Source: JBCCXL01 sp039191605 (GTDB taxonomy: Bacteria > Acidobacteriota > Thermoanaerobaculia > Multivoradales > JAHZIX01). Taken from it: 64,000 nt of DNA. A program made the position numbers and the translations under genes. The notes under the pieces are model-generated. The model saw only the letters and a program-made list of their open reading frames with translations. It was not told the origin of the DNA and searched no databases. The DNA is taken from contig JBCCXL010000019.1 of assembly GCA_039191605.1 (NCBI GenBank), positions 78,131 to 142,130 on the forward strand. The letters run 5' to 3'. The stretch's first letter is position 1; every line of letters starts with the position of its first letter. Shown in pieces: positions 8,239-18,142 of the stretch.

Positions 8239-9921
8239 ATGAGGTACTTAGGGACAGACCGCAGAATCGCGTTCGCCGTAAGCTGGCTAGCGCTGGTCCT
8301 GGCGCTTACCGCCGCCTGCGGCGGGACGTCATCCAGCTCTGACGGCGAAGGCAGCAGCGCGGCGGCATCCGGCAGCCAGGAAGCCGGCACGCCGCAGCGC
8401 GGCGGCACGCTGGTGGTCGCTCTCTCCGGAGACATCTCCGGCATCAACGAGCTGGTGGCCAACAGCTCCCAGATCACCACCGAGGTGATCAATCAGATGT
8501 ACCTGCGACTCTTCGAGGAGCAGCCGGACATTCAGGATGCCCCGCCGACCTTCGAGCCTCGACTAGCGAAGTCCAAGAGCTGGTCCGAGGACCATAAGGT
8601 GCTGACCGTCACCCTGAGGGACGACGTCCAGTGGAGCGACGGTACGCCGATCACCGCGGAGGACGTACGCTGGACCTGGCAGGCCCAGACCCATCCTGCG
8701 GTGAGCTACGACAATGTGCTGATGAAGTCCTCGATTCAGGATGTCGAGGTGGTGGATCCGCTCACCGTGCGCTTCCACTTCAGCCACGTCTATCCGGGGC
8801 AGCTGGTCCACGCCAACGAGGGCGTGATTCTTCCCCGGCACGTCTGGGGGCAGTTGCCCTTTGAGGAATGGCGCTCGAACCCTCAATGGTTCCAGGATCA
8901 TCTGGTGGTCAGCGGCCCCTTCACCCTCGATCGCTGGGAGCCGCAGCAGCGCATCGTTCTCACACCCAACGAGAACTACTACGAGAAGGACGTTCCCTAC
9001 CTCGATCGAGTGGTGCTGGAGATCGTCCCCGACGCATCCAGCCAGCTCACCCGCTTCCTCAGCAGCGATATCGACTTCCTGCGTCAGCTGCCTTCGGCGA
9101 TGGTCGAGCAGGTCCAGGAGATCCCGGAGCTGGAGGTCCAAACCTTCTGGCCGCTGCAATTCACCTCGGTGATCTGGAATTGCACCAACCCGCTCTTCGA
9201 CACCGCCGAAGAGCGGCGCGCCATGGCGTTGGCGATGGATCTCGAATCTCTGGTGGGCAGCGTCTGGCATGGCTTCGCCCGCCCCAGCCCCTCCCCCATC
9301 GTCACCGGCGTCTGGGGCCACAACCAGGAGCTGGAGCTGCTGCCGACGGATCTCGAAGAGGCCCGTCGCCTGCTCCGCAGCCAGGGCTGGGAAGATCGCA
9401 ATGGTGACGGCATCCTCGATCTGGACGGTCGCCCCTTCCGCTTCGACATCACCATCAATAGCGGCAACCAGGAGCGCATGGACGCCGCGGTGATCCTGCA
9501 AGAGCAACTCGCCCGCATCGGTGTCGATGCGCAGCCTCGGGTGCTCGACTGGAGCACGGTGGAACAGCGGCTGGTGAAGTCCTCCTTCGACGCCATCATC
9601 ATCGGCCTTGGCCTCGAGACCAGCCTCGATGTCTCCGCTTACTTCCACAGCGAGTCCATCGGCAACAAGCTGAACTACGGGCGGTACTCCAACCCTGAGG
9701 TCGATCGCCTGCTGGAACAGGCCCGCACCCAGGGGGAGATGAAAGACACCAAGGTCTATCTCGACCAGCTCCAGGTCATCCTGCAGCAGGACCAGCCCCA
9801 GACCATCCTCTGGGAGCCGCAGCGATTGGTGGGCGTCAACCGACGGATCCGAGACGCTACCCCAACCTCCATCGCGACGCTGGACGACCTGCAATATTGG
9901 TGGATCGGCCCCAACCCCTAA
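8239..9921 (+). CDS. ABC transporter substrate-binding lipoprotein (peptide/nickel type, SBP family 5)
   Basis: This 560-aa protein starts with a lipoprotein signal whose lipobox ends at Cys27 (LTAAC). A Ser/Gly-rich linker follows, then a family 5 solute-binding domain: RGGTLVVAL near the start of the mature domain, AKSWSEDHKVLTVTLRDDVQWSDGTP (split over about 110-140) and later PEVDRLLEQA. These proteins bind oligopeptides, dipeptides, nickel or other small ligands at the cell surface and pass them to a permease pair. Both permease genes follow after a 361-bp gap. The ligand cannot be read from the sequence. Confidence 0.9.
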   Translation: MRYLGTDRRIAFAVSWLALVLALTAACGGTSSSSDGEGSSAAASGSQEAGTPQRGGTLVVALSGDISGINELVANSSQITTEVINQMYLRLFEEQPDIQDAPPTFEPRLAKSKSWSEDHKVLTVTLRDDVQWSDGTPITAEDVRWTWQAQTHPAVSYDNVLMKSSIQDVEVVDPLTVRFHFSHVYPGQLVHANEGVILPRHVWGQLPFEEWRSNPQWFQDHLVVSGPFTLDRWEPQQRIVLTPNENYYEKDVPYLDRVVLEIVPDASSQLTRFLSSDIDFLRQLPSAMVEQVQEIPELEVQTFWPLQFTSVIWNCTNPLFDTAEERRAMALAMDLESLVGSVWHGFARPSPSPIVTGVWGHNQELELLPTDLEEARRLLRSQGWEDRNGDGILDLDGRPFRFDITINSGNQERMDAAVILQEQLARIGVDAQPRVLDWSTVEQRLVKSSFDAIIIGLGLETSLDVSAYFHSESIGNKLNYGRYSNPEVDRLLEQARTQGEMKDTKVYLDQLQVILQQDQPQTILWEPQRLVGVNRRIRDATPTSIATLDDLQYWWIGPNP

Positions 9922-10282
9922 GGCGAGTGGCCCCCCTGGAGCGAGCAGCCAAGAACGGGGCGCCGGGTCGAGCAATCGGAGAATAGCGACCGAGAAAGAG
10001 TACCCAGCTGGTGGCCGGCAGCAGCCATCGGTAGGGGAATCCTGGTGCACGCTCAGGGGAGCGTAAGCCGGAACTGAGCCGCAGCGGCACCGAGTCGCAG
10101 CGGCACCGGTAGACGGGGCCTTTCATCGAGGACAAGGCCCTCTAATCGGCGCAGCGAAGCGTCGAGATTGCCCGACGCAGGAGCGTCAGCGCGCTCCTTG
10201 AGCTACCATCGGGGCGGCCCTGGTCGTCCCCGACTCCAACCTCTCCCTACTCTCTCGCCAGCGGCCGCCCCTTCCATCCACT
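9922..10282 (+). other. Non-coding gap between binding protein and permeases
   Basis: No convincing gene is present in 361 bp. A 13-bp direct repeat beginning CGCAGCGG occurs at 10080-10092 and 10096-10108. No clear terminator or promoter was recognised. Confidence 0.4.
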
Positions 10283-11257
10283 ATGGGCGCCTACCTCATC
10301 CGCCGCCTCTCCGGAGCCCTCCTCCTGCTGTGGGTGATCCTCACCCTGACCTTCTTTCTCACCCGCATCGTGCCCGGCGGCCCCAGCGTTCTCTACGAGA
10401 ATCCGCGGCTGACCCAGGAACAGATCGAGATCCGAAGGGCTCAGCTGGGCCTCGATCAGCCCCTCCCAGAGCAGTACTTCAGCTGGCTACAGCAGGTGCT
10501 GACGAAGGGAGATTGGGGGCATTCCTACCGCCTGCAGCGCCCCGCGCTGGACGTCATCCTGAGCTCCCTGCCCCACAGCCTGGTGCTGGGGATCTTCGCC
10601 CTGGCGCTGCAATACGGCTTAGGTATCGCTATCGGCGTAATCGCCGCCCGGCGCGCCGGCAGCTCGGTGGACTTCCAGCTTCGCATCACCTCCCTGACCC
10701 TCTACTCGGTACCCACCTTCTGGCTCGGGCTGCTAGCGCTGATGCTTTTCCATCTCCACCTGCGCTGGCTACCCTCCGGCGGCGTCGCCTCTCTGGACTC
10801 CGCCAGCCTCTCCTTCTGGCCCTGGCTCGGTGACCGCCTGCTTCACCTCGCCCTGCCGGCCACCGTGCTGGGAGTCTCTGCCGCCGCCGGAACCGCTCGC
10901 TTCGTCCGCAATAGCGTCCTCGAATCCCTCCACCGGGAGTACATCCAGAGTGCCCGAGCCCGCGGCCTGGGGGAGGGCAGAGTGCTGTGGGTCCACGCGC
11001 TGCGCAACTCCCTGCTGCCGGTGGTGCAGAGCTTCGGCCTCTCGCTGCCGGCGGTGCTCAACGGTGCCCTGGTCACCGAGGTGATCTTCTCGTGGCCCGG
11101 GCTGGGGAGAACTCTCTACACCGCATCCGTCGCCCGTGATTATCCGGTGATTCTCGCCGGCACCGCCTTCGGAGCGATCCTCGCCATCTCCGGAAGCCTC
11201 ATCGCAGACCTTCTCGAACATTGGCTCGATCCTCGGGTTCGGCTGGACGGAGACTGA
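10283..11257 (+). CDS. ABC transporter permease, DppB/OppB-type
   Basis: A 324-aa inner-membrane permease with about six helices. It opens with MGAYLIRRLSGALLLLWVI, the typical DppB-like first helix, and carries the ATPase-coupling EAA loop around REYIQSARARGLGEGRV (about 217-233). It forms the membrane channel with the next gene, three bases downstream. No strong ribosome-binding site precedes the ATG. Confidence 0.93.
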   Translation: MGAYLIRRLSGALLLLWVILTLTFFLTRIVPGGPSVLYENPRLTQEQIEIRRAQLGLDQPLPEQYFSWLQQVLTKGDWGHSYRLQRPALDVILSSLPHSLVLGIFALALQYGLGIAIGVIAARRAGSSVDFQLRITSLTLYSVPTFWLGLLALMLFHLHLRWLPSGGVASLDSASLSFWPWLGDRLLHLALPATVLGVSAAAGTARFVRNSVLESLHREYIQSARARGLGEGRVLWVHALRNSLLPVVQSFGLSLPAVLNGALVTEVIFSWPGLGRTLYTASVARDYPVILAGTAFGAILAISGSLIADLLEHWLDPRVRLDGD

Positions 11258-11260
11258 GCC

Positions 11261-12316
11261 ATGACGAAGCCTATCGAGATCACGGAGGCCTCTGCCCCCG
11301 AGGCGCCGCCAGCGCTGCCCTCTAGGCGGCGCCTGCCCTACGAGCTGTGGATCGGAGCCTCCCTGCTCTTGGCCATGATCCTCCTCGCCCTCCTGCCAAC
11401 GCCGATGGACCCATCGCGCATCGATGATCCCACGGCGACTCGACTGCTGCCCCCGGGCACTCGCCTGGAAGGGGTAGCGAAGCCCGGAGGCGGACTTGCC
11501 TTCGGGACTCAAGTAGAGCGCCAGGGAGATCGGTGGGAGATCACCACACCCCGCGGTAAGGTCCGGCAGATTCCGATCGCAAAGACCGGAAATGGAGAGG
11601 CGCCGGACGCCGAGATCGTGGTCCGCCACCATTGGCTGGGAACCGATAAATTCGGCCGCGACCTGCTCTCGCGCCTGATGCAGGGAGCTCGCATCTCCCT
11701 TGCCGTCAGCGCTCTGGCGGTCCTATTGGCGGCTCTTCTGGGAGTGAGCCTGGGAGCTCTCGCCGCCCTCAGCGGGCGCTGGGTCGACGCCATCATCATG
11801 CGCGGCGTCGACTCGCTGATGTCTCTCCCCTCGCTCTTTGTGGTCATCGCCCTCGCGACCATCTTTAGACCCTCCACTATCCTGCTCATCGGACTCCTCG
11901 GTGGAGCCAGCTGGATGCCCGTCTGCCGCATCGCTCGAGGCGAGATTCTCAGCCTCAAGGAGAGGGATTTCATCACCGCCAGTCGCGGGCTCGGGCTCTC
12001 CCCCCTGCGGGTGACCTTGCGCCATCTACTGCCCAACGCGCTGACTCCGCTGGTAGTGGAGGCGACGCTGCTCTTCGGCAACCTGATGCTCACCGAGGCC
12101 GCTCTGTCTTATATCGGATTCGGCGTCCAGCCCCCCACCGCCAGCTGGGGCAACATGCTGCGGGAAGGGCAGGACACCATCGCCCTGGCGTGGTGGCCCA
12201 CGGTGCTGCCGGGCGTCCTCATCACCATGGCGGTCTTGTCGGTCAACCTGCTCGGGGACGCGTTGAGAGACTACCTGGACCCACGCTCCTCTGCTGGCCC
12301 CCGCCGCACCACATAG
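11261..12316 (+). CDS. ABC transporter permease, DppC/OppC-type, with extended periplasmic segment
   Basis: This 351-aa partner permease has a first helix near residues 29-46. A hydrophilic segment of about 80 residues follows (about 47-125) before the conserved HWLGTDKFGRDLLSRL signature. That segment is longer than in most DppC proteins and contains a small beta-rich stretch. The remaining helices and the EAA loop (RDFITASRGLGLSPLRV) are standard. No OppD/OppF ATPase follows, so the transporter must borrow ATPases encoded elsewhere. Confidence 0.9.
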   Translation: MTKPIEITEASAPEAPPALPSRRRLPYELWIGASLLLAMILLALLPTPMDPSRIDDPTATRLLPPGTRLEGVAKPGGGLAFGTQVERQGDRWEITTPRGKVRQIPIAKTGNGEAPDAEIVVRHHWLGTDKFGRDLLSRLMQGARISLAVSALAVLLAALLGVSLGALAALSGRWVDAIIMRGVDSLMSLPSLFVVIALATIFRPSTILLIGLLGGASWMPVCRIARGEILSLKERDFITASRGLGLSPLRVTLRHLLPNALTPLVVEATLLFGNLMLTEAALSYIGFGVQPPTASWGNMLREGQDTIALAWWPTVLPGVLITMAVLSVNLLGDALRDYLDPRSSAGPRRTT

Positions 12317-12320
12317 GCCT

Positions 12321-12400
12321 GACTGGCGACCCGGCCCGACCGGCGCCGAGGCTCGACTGGTGACCCGGCCTGACCGGCGCTGAGGCCTGACCGGCGAAGC
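12321..12400. repeat. 34-bp direct repeat, 2.3 copies
   Basis: Two near-identical 34-bp units (12321-12354 and 12355-12388), differing by a few C/T changes, and a partial third copy fill the gap between the DppC-type permease and the MFS gene. The unit itself contains smaller GACCGGCG-like subrepeats. Confidence 0.7.
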
Positions 12401-12506
12401 GAGCGAAACGGACTCGCCACTGTAGGCCATCCCTGCCCTTGGGATGCGGCCCTCGGCCTGGACCCTCGCCGAATCGCGCGCTCTTCGCTGCTATGATCCG
12501 CCCGCC

Positions 12507-13724
12507 ATGACTGAGCCCCAAGCCCCATCGAAGCCAGCCGAGACCAAGAAGAAAGGCCCTCTTCCAGCTCTCTTCCTGACCATCTTCCTCGATCTCTTCG
12601 GCTTCGGCATGCTGCTGCCGCTGCTGCCCTTCTACGCGGCGGAATTCCAGGCCGACGCCTTTCTCATCGGCCTGATCTTCTCCAGCTACAGCTTCGCTCA
12701 ATTCCTCTTCGCTCCCTTCTGGGGGCAGATCTCCGATCGCTTCGGCCGCCGCCCGGTGCTCATCGGCACCGTCGCTGGCACCACCATCGCCCACGGCGCC
12801 CTGGCCCTAGCACCGAGTCTGACGCTGGTCTTCATCGCCCGCATCGCTGCCGGCATCTTCGCCGCCAACTACTCCATCGCCCAGGCCTACATCGCCGACA
12901 TCACCGATCGCGAAGGGCGAGCCCGGGGCATGGGAATTCTCGGCGCCGCCTTCGGCCTGGGCTTCGTCTTCGGCCCTGCCGTCGGTGCCATCGTCGGCGC
13001 GAGCTTCGACCTGCGAGCGGTTCCCATGCTCGCCGCCGTGCTGTCGGCGATCAACTGGTTCCTGTTGATTGTCCGACTTCCCGAATCCCTCCCTCCGGAG
13101 CGTCGGAGCAAGAAACCCTGGCGCTGGCTCCTCTCCGGCTTCGAGGCCTTCGGCCACAAGGGATCTCTGACCGCGCTGCTGAGTCTCTTCTTCTTCATCG
13201 TCCTCGCCTTCTCGGCCATGGAGGCGATGCTCGCCCTCTTCCTCGAGGAGAGATTCGGTTGGGATATCGCCAATACCGGCATGCTTCTGGTCTACATCGG
13301 CGTCGTCATGGTGATCGTGCAGGGGGCTTTCCTGGGTCGTCTGGTGAAACGCTTCGGTGAGCCCAACTTGATCCTCGCCGGGATCCTCAGCACCCTCGCC
13401 GGACTCGCCTTATTTCCCTTCAGCCACGGGCTCCCCCTGCTGCTCACCGCCAGCGCCCTCCTGGCCATCGGCTCCGGGCTCTACTCCCCTTCGCTGACCG
13501 GGCTGGTCTCCCGCCTCGTGCCCGAGGATTCTCAAGGCTCCACCCTCGGCGTCACCCGATCCCCGGGAGCTCTCGCCCGCGCCGTGGGGCCGGCCGTCGG
13601 CGGAGCGCTCTTCTCCTCCCTCGGCGAGATGGCCCCTTTTTTCGCTGCCGCCGGAATCATGCTGCTCTGCTTCGCCCTGGCAACTTGGGTACTGGGACGC
13701 CTTGGCCCCGCGACCGCTGACTGA
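12507..13724 (+). CDS. MFS transporter, TetA-like drug/proton antiporter family
   Basis: A 405-aa protein with about 12 membrane helices. The start chosen is the ATG at 12507 (MTEPQAPSKP); the upstream open frame is not family-like. The cytoplasmic loop 2-3 carries the MFS motif A, GQISDRFGRRPVLIG. The closest general resemblance is to the TetA/bicyclomycin exporters. Its stop shares one base with the queA start (TGATG), so translation is probably coupled. The substrate is unknown. Confidence 0.88.
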   Translation: MTEPQAPSKPAETKKKGPLPALFLTIFLDLFGFGMLLPLLPFYAAEFQADAFLIGLIFSSYSFAQFLFAPFWGQISDRFGRRPVLIGTVAGTTIAHGALALAPSLTLVFIARIAAGIFAANYSIAQAYIADITDREGRARGMGILGAAFGLGFVFGPAVGAIVGASFDLRAVPMLAAVLSAINWFLLIVRLPESLPPERRSKKPWRWLLSGFEAFGHKGSLTALLSLFFFIVLAFSAMEAMLALFLEERFGWDIANTGMLLVYIGVVMVIVQGAFLGRLVKRFGEPNLILAGILSTLAGLALFPFSHGLPLLLTASALLAIGSGLYSPSLTGLVSRLVPEDSQGSTLGVTRSPGALARAVGPAVGGALFSSLGEMAPFFAAAGIMLLCFALATWVLGRLGPATAD

Positions 13725-14899
13725 TGCTGACCCGCGACTTCGACTTCGACCTGCCAGAGGAGCTCATTGCCCAACACCCCGTCCCCCGGGGCAGCAGTCG
13801 GTTGTTGGTGGTCGATCCTCCCGGTGACCGCCCCGCCCCGGAAGGGCGGATGGACGGGCTGCCGCAAATCCACCACCAATCGATTCGTGATCTACCTCAG
13901 CTGCTGGACCCCGGGGATCTTCTGGTGGTCAACGATACCCGGGTCATTCCGGCTCGGCTCTTCGCCCATCGCGAGCCTGGAGGCGGCCGGGTCGAGCTGC
14001 TGCTGGCGGAAAAGCTCGACGAGCTCACCTGGGAAGTTCTGCTCAAACCGGGGCGTAAGACGCCGCCGGGAACCCGGTTACGCCTGCCCTACCTCGCGGG
14101 CTCATTCGCTGCTGACTCGGCGGCGGGCGAGGAAGCCCCAAAGCCTCCTGCGGACATCCACCGACCCGCGAACATCCGGCTCAGAGCGCAGGTCCTGGCG
14201 CTGGGCGTAGACGGTCGCCGCATCGTGCGCTTTTCCCAGCCGATCGAGAACCATTGGGAGGAGCTCGGCCACATGCCTCTCCCGCCCTACGTCAAGCGCC
14301 CCGACTCCCCGGAAGATCGCCGCCGCTACCAAACCGTGTGGGCGCAGCAGGACGGAGCCATCGCCGCGCCGACGGCAGGCCTCCACTTCGACTCCGACCT
14401 GCTGGAAGCCCTCGAGAAGCGAGGGGTTCAGCGGGCCAGCGTCACCCTTCATGTCGGCCTCGGCACCTTCAAGCCGGTCACCGCGGAGCTGGTGCACGAG
14501 CACCGCATGGACGCCGAGCGCTGGATTCTGCCGCATTCTACCGCCGGGGCTATCGCCGAAACTCGGGCCCGAGGAAGACGGGTTATCGCCGTGGGCACCA
14601 CGGTGGTGAGGACCCTAGAGAGCGCCGCCCTCGCAGCGCATCGAGAACCAAATCCCTCCCAAGCGCTCCTGGGAGGCGAAGGGCGCAGCGAGCTCTTCAT
14701 TACACCGGGGTTCCGCTTCCGCGTAGTCGATCGCCTGCTGACCAACTTCCATCTACCCCGCTCCACTCTGCTGATGCTGGTATCGGCCCTCGCGGGGCAG
14801 CAGCGAATCCTCCAGAGCTATGCCGAGGCGATCGCTCATCGGTACCGCTTTTATTCCTATGGGGACGCCATGCTTTTGACCCGTGCTTCTCGGGATTGA
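13724..14899 (+). CDS. queA: S-adenosylmethionine:tRNA ribosyltransferase-isomerase QueA
   Basis: QueA transfers and isomerises ribose from SAM onto preQ1 at position 34 of tRNA, making epoxyqueuosine. The 391-aa protein shows the N-terminal FDLPEELIAQHP, the segment DLLVVNDTRVIPARL, the conserved APTAGLHF and the C-terminal LLTNFHLPRSTLLMLVSAL. It is longer than the usual 340-360 aa because of an insert around residues 120-145. No other queuosine gene is in the window. Confidence 0.96.
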   Translation: MLTRDFDFDLPEELIAQHPVPRGSSRLLVVDPPGDRPAPEGRMDGLPQIHHQSIRDLPQLLDPGDLLVVNDTRVIPARLFAHREPGGGRVELLLAEKLDELTWEVLLKPGRKTPPGTRLRLPYLAGSFAADSAAGEEAPKPPADIHRPANIRLRAQVLALGVDGRRIVRFSQPIENHWEELGHMPLPPYVKRPDSPEDRRRYQTVWAQQDGAIAAPTAGLHFDSDLLEALEKRGVQRASVTLHVGLGTFKPVTAELVHEHRMDAERWILPHSTAGAIAETRARGRRVIAVGTTVVRTLESAALAAHREPNPSQALLGGEGRSELFITPGFRFRVVDRLLTNFHLPRSTLLMLVSALAGQQRILQSYAEAIAHRYRFYSYGDAMLLTRASRD

Positions 14900-15093
14900 T
14901 GAATATTTTTTGTCGATTTTGGATGTCTCCGCAGGATTCCGTGTATCATTTACGCTCTGATCGTACTATCGAGCCACGTGGTAATGCGGTTTGGGAAGGG
15001 CCTGACTAGGTCTTCCTTCCAAAATCCCACCTCCACCGCAGGGTCGTCCCTCGCGACTCCTCCGGCTCTCTCATTGCCCTCCGGGGGTCCCTC

Positions 15094-15558
15094 ATGGATG
15101 TCGATGCGGAAGTCCAAAACGCACTGCAGCTGTTGAGGCGAGCAATTCAACTCAGTGGTCTGACCCTCGCTCGGGTCGAAGATCAGGCGGGTTTGTCCCG
15201 CGGCTACCTCAGCCAGCTCTTCAACGGCCGCATCGAGCTGAAGCTTCGCCACATCCTTCTCATTCTCGACACTCTCGGCATTCAGCCGCTGATCTTCTTC
15301 TCCATCGCCCTCTCCGAAAACAGCCCCGAGAGCGAGGGCAGCAAACAATCGGAGATCGGCGACATCTTCGCCCAGGTCATGGATGCACTAGGCGATGCGG
15401 ATCAAATGGAGATGCGTTCGACGATGACTTCCCAGCCCGTTTCGCTGGAGCGTCATCGCGGCGAGAGCGCCGAGCCGGCCAACCTTCGCACCCTAGTGCG
15501 GGAGGTCGTGAGGGAAGTGATCCAGGAAGAGCGCGACAGCAGCCCCCAGGATCGCTAG
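15094..15558 (+). CDS. XRE-family helix-turn-helix regulator
   Basis: A 154-aa protein with an N-terminal HTH_3/XRE domain (about 8-65). The recognition-helix region is LARVEDQAGLSRGYLSQLFNGR, followed by an IELKLRHILLILDTLGI segment typical of these repressors. The C-terminal half is hydrophilic and ends in a basic/acidic helix that may oligomerise. The gene stands alone. The regulated genes cannot be told; the convergent TPR gene is the nearest neighbour. Confidence 0.8.
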   Translation: MDVDAEVQNALQLLRRAIQLSGLTLARVEDQAGLSRGYLSQLFNGRIELKLRHILLILDTLGIQPLIFFSIALSENSPESEGSKQSEIGDIFAQVMDALGDADQMEMRSTMTSQPVSLERHRGESAEPANLRTLVREVVREVIQEERDSSPQDR

Positions 15559-15965
15559 GCCTGCGCTGCCAGGCTCCGCCAGAGTCTCGTTCTCCACGAG
15601 CCTCTCCGGGCTCCCATCCCTAGGCTCCCGAGCGTTCCCGAGTCTCCCTAGAGCTACGGTCGCCCTAGCTGCATCTTCGTAGCTAGTTTCCGTAACTAGT
15701 CTCTGGAACTAAGGAGTGGGAGCCGGTCGGCCTTCCTCCACCGGAACGCTTCCACCGGTGCTCGCATCACTCCAACGCCAACGTGAGCAAGACTGGTCAG
15801 GGCTGCCCGCCATCGCGTTCTGCCTCTCTCCAACCAGCGACTCCTCCGACCTCTTCGCCGACTCCAATAGAAAACAGGCGGCCAGCCAGTACAGCTGCCG
15901 CCCGCCGTCGTTCGAGACCTCCCCCTCGTCGCTCACCGTACGACTGGAGGGCATCCCCAGCCTCG
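15559..15965. other. Non-coding gap between convergent genes
   Basis: No gene is supported in 407 bp. Short CTAG-containing near-repeats lie around 15650-15715. Open frames on both strands here have biased composition and no ribosome-binding site. Confidence 0.4.
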
Positions 15966-17471
15966 CTAACTCGCCTTGGTGACCTCGAAGCGAGCCTCGG
16001 CGTCGACATTGGCCCGCCTGAGGAAGGCAAGAACCTGAGGCAGTAGCCGCAGCGAATTGCGCTGGGACTCGAGGGCCTTGGAGAGGATCAGCAGAGCCGC
16101 GATGCTCTCGCGGTCGATGCGCAGCGCCTGGAAGGTAGTGAGAATATCCTCCACCAGGAGCCGGATCTCTAGCAGACGGCCTTCCTTAGCGATGAGCAAG
16201 GAGAGGTCGAGCCCCACCAGAGCGGCCTCGTAGGGCATCTCCAGCTCCTCGAATCCGGAGCGCGCCTCGACAAAGGCGCGTTCGGCTGCCCTCGGGCGAT
16301 GCAGGCCGGCGGCGATCTTGCCTTCGAGCCAGCGGCGCCGGAGGGAGAGCAGGGGATCCGCAAAGGTGCTGTACAACTCTCGGCTGTCTTCCAGCATGGA
16401 CCAAGCTTCGGCGACCTTGCCCCCTTCGAGGGTGAAGAGAATGAGGTTGTGCAGGGCCATCGTCGCCAGACGCTGGTCTCGCGAGCGATCGATGATGCGA
16501 AGTCCTTCTTCCAAAACCTCGACCGCTTCAACGGTTTGCCCTGCCTCGCCGAGCATCATCCCCTTCTGCACCAGGATACGGCCTGCCGCGTGCACTTCAT
16601 CGTGGCTGCGATAGACCTTGTGAGAACGATCCAGCAGCCGCAGAGCCTCAGCAAGACGCCGCTGGTCAGTGCGCAGCGAAGCCAGCAGGCTCAGCATACG
16701 GGCCTTCAGCAGCGGATCGCCGGTGCCTCGGCCCAGAGCGTGGAAGGCACCCTGGAAGACGACGTCGGCTCCGTCGAGATTGTTGCTGAGACGCAGGGCA
16801 TTGCCCACCGCCCCTTGGGCTTCCGCCCTCAGATCCTGGATCAGCACCTGAGGCAAGTTATCGTCTCGCAGCGCTTCGGCGATCAGGGCCGCGGTTCGCG
16901 CCAGGGTCAGCATGCGGCGCGGATCGCTGTAGCGATACTCCGCGCTCTTGATCAGCATCGCGCGACATAGGGCCACGCTGCGATGCCGCGCACTGTTGCG
17001 AATCATCAGCTCCCGGCGGCCTTCCGGCTGCGTGAGTAAGGAGTCGAGCAGCCGCGGGGCATGCTCCTTTTCCTGCTGCACGCTGCGACGCTTGCTCCTC
17101 ACCGTGGTGAGGACTCGCTGCAGGATGGAGTCGTAGGCTTCCGGAGGCGTCGCTTCCTCGGGAGCGGCAGCCTGAGTCACCAGGCTGGAGATCGAAGGAC
17201 GGGCCTCGGTGGAGGAAGAGGAGGGAGCCGAATCACCGAAAGGAGCAGCTGGGGCGCTCTGGGCATCTTGGGAACCCGCAGCGAGGGGGCTATCCCCTTG
17301 AGTCTGATCATCGGCAACTTGAGGGTGATCGTGAGCCTCCCGTCCCTCCAGGTCGCTCTCCGCCGCCGGAAGGCTAACCGGAAGCTCTTCTCCCACCGCA
17401 ATCTCATCCGCGCCCTTCAGGCGCCTCAATACTTCTAGAAAGGTGCTGCCGAGCTCTCCCCGATCTCCCAT
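15966..17471 (-). CDS. Tetratricopeptide-repeat protein of unknown function
   Basis: The start is set at 17471 because a GGAG site lies 9 bp upstream; the longer frame to 17594 has no such support. The 501-aa protein begins with a short helical segment (MGDRGELGSTFLEVLRRLKG), then an acidic/Gln-rich disordered linker to about residue 130. The rest is alpha-helical and matches TPR spacing, with SLLASLRTDQRRLAEALRLLDRSHKVYRS-like units split over 220-480. No catalytic motif or membrane helix was seen. A scaffold or regulatory role is likely by family. Confidence 0.7.
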   Translation of the reverse strand: MGDRGELGSTFLEVLRRLKGADEIAVGEELPVSLPAAESDLEGREAHDHPQVADDQTQGDSPLAAGSQDAQSAPAAPFGDSAPSSSSTEARPSISSLVTQAAAPEEATPPEAYDSILQRVLTTVRSKRRSVQQEKEHAPRLLDSLLTQPEGRRELMIRNSARHRSVALCRAMLIKSAEYRYSDPRRMLTLARTAALIAEALRDDNLPQVLIQDLRAEAQGAVGNALRLSNNLDGADVVFQGAFHALGRGTGDPLLKARMLSLLASLRTDQRRLAEALRLLDRSHKVYRSHDEVHAAGRILVQKGMMLGEAGQTVEAVEVLEEGLRIIDRSRDQRLATMALHNLILFTLEGGKVAEAWSMLEDSRELYSTFADPLLSLRRRWLEGKIAAGLHRPRAAERAFVEARSGFEELEMPYEAALVGLDLSLLIAKEGRLLEIRLLVEDILTTFQALRIDRESIAALLILSKALESQRNSLRLLPQVLAFLRRANVDAEARFEVTKAS

Positions 17472-18142
17472 CTTGAGTATCTCCAAAATCTGTTGCGACG
17501 TTGTTACTTGATCATACCGTCTCAGGACAGCATGGTCCAGGGTGAGGCAGAGGAAACTTCCGCATTTACAGAAAAGTGACCTAGTAGGGGCCAACTTTCT
17601 TCGTGAGAGTCATAACGTGCTAATCCTGAATGCACGTCCTAGGAGCGTTGTCTCGGGCTTCTCCCTCGGATACGCAAGGAATGCATCAAGGTTGCGTTTC
17701 GACACCTAGCGGAAGAACCCAAGTATCGGCCATGGATAACGCCTTCACAGTACGTATCGTGCGTCAGCAGATCGTCAGCTGATTTCGCTGGCGCGCCGGA
17801 ATCCCCTGGTGCGGGCTCCCTTGACCGGACCACCTTGGACGGCTAACTCGGTCATCGGGAGGGCCTGGAACATCGCAAATCGAGCGTTCGGTTCTGAAAG
17901 CGATCAGACCTTGGGCAGGACACCTCGGTTGCCGCGGCGCAGCCTCAAGCTTGAGAGAACTCGATCCGCGCTTTTGATCGAGTGGACCGTATGGAGTGGG
18001 CTCTCTATGGAGCGGATTCTCTGTGGAACGCGTCCGTGAGAACCTGTCGAGGATCTCAAGATCCTCAAACGCTGTCTTCAACTCTTTAGTCCACAGTCCT
18101 CAGCCGCTCTCGGCTCTTGCTCAGCTAGGTCTCGAGGCACTC
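17472..18142. other. Long gap without a recognised gene
   Basis: These 671 bp hold no convincing gene on either strand. An 8-bp inverted repeat with a 2-nt loop (GAGGATCT...AGATCCTC, 18048-18065) lies downstream of the minus-strand peptide gene and could be a weak terminator. Several TATGGAG-like near-repeats occur at 17985-18025. Confidence 0.35.

Noticed and set aside
8563..10050. Long minus-strand open frame (495 codons) opposite the ABC binding protein
   Set aside because: It mirrors a well-supported lipoprotein gene, has His/Asp/Gly-rich low-complexity composition and no ribosome-binding site. GC-rich DNA gives such shadows.
15716..15982. Overlapping open frames on both strands in the gap after the XRE gene
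   Set aside because: They have biased composition, no ribosome-binding site and no family resemblance; the plus frame runs into the end of the TPR gene.
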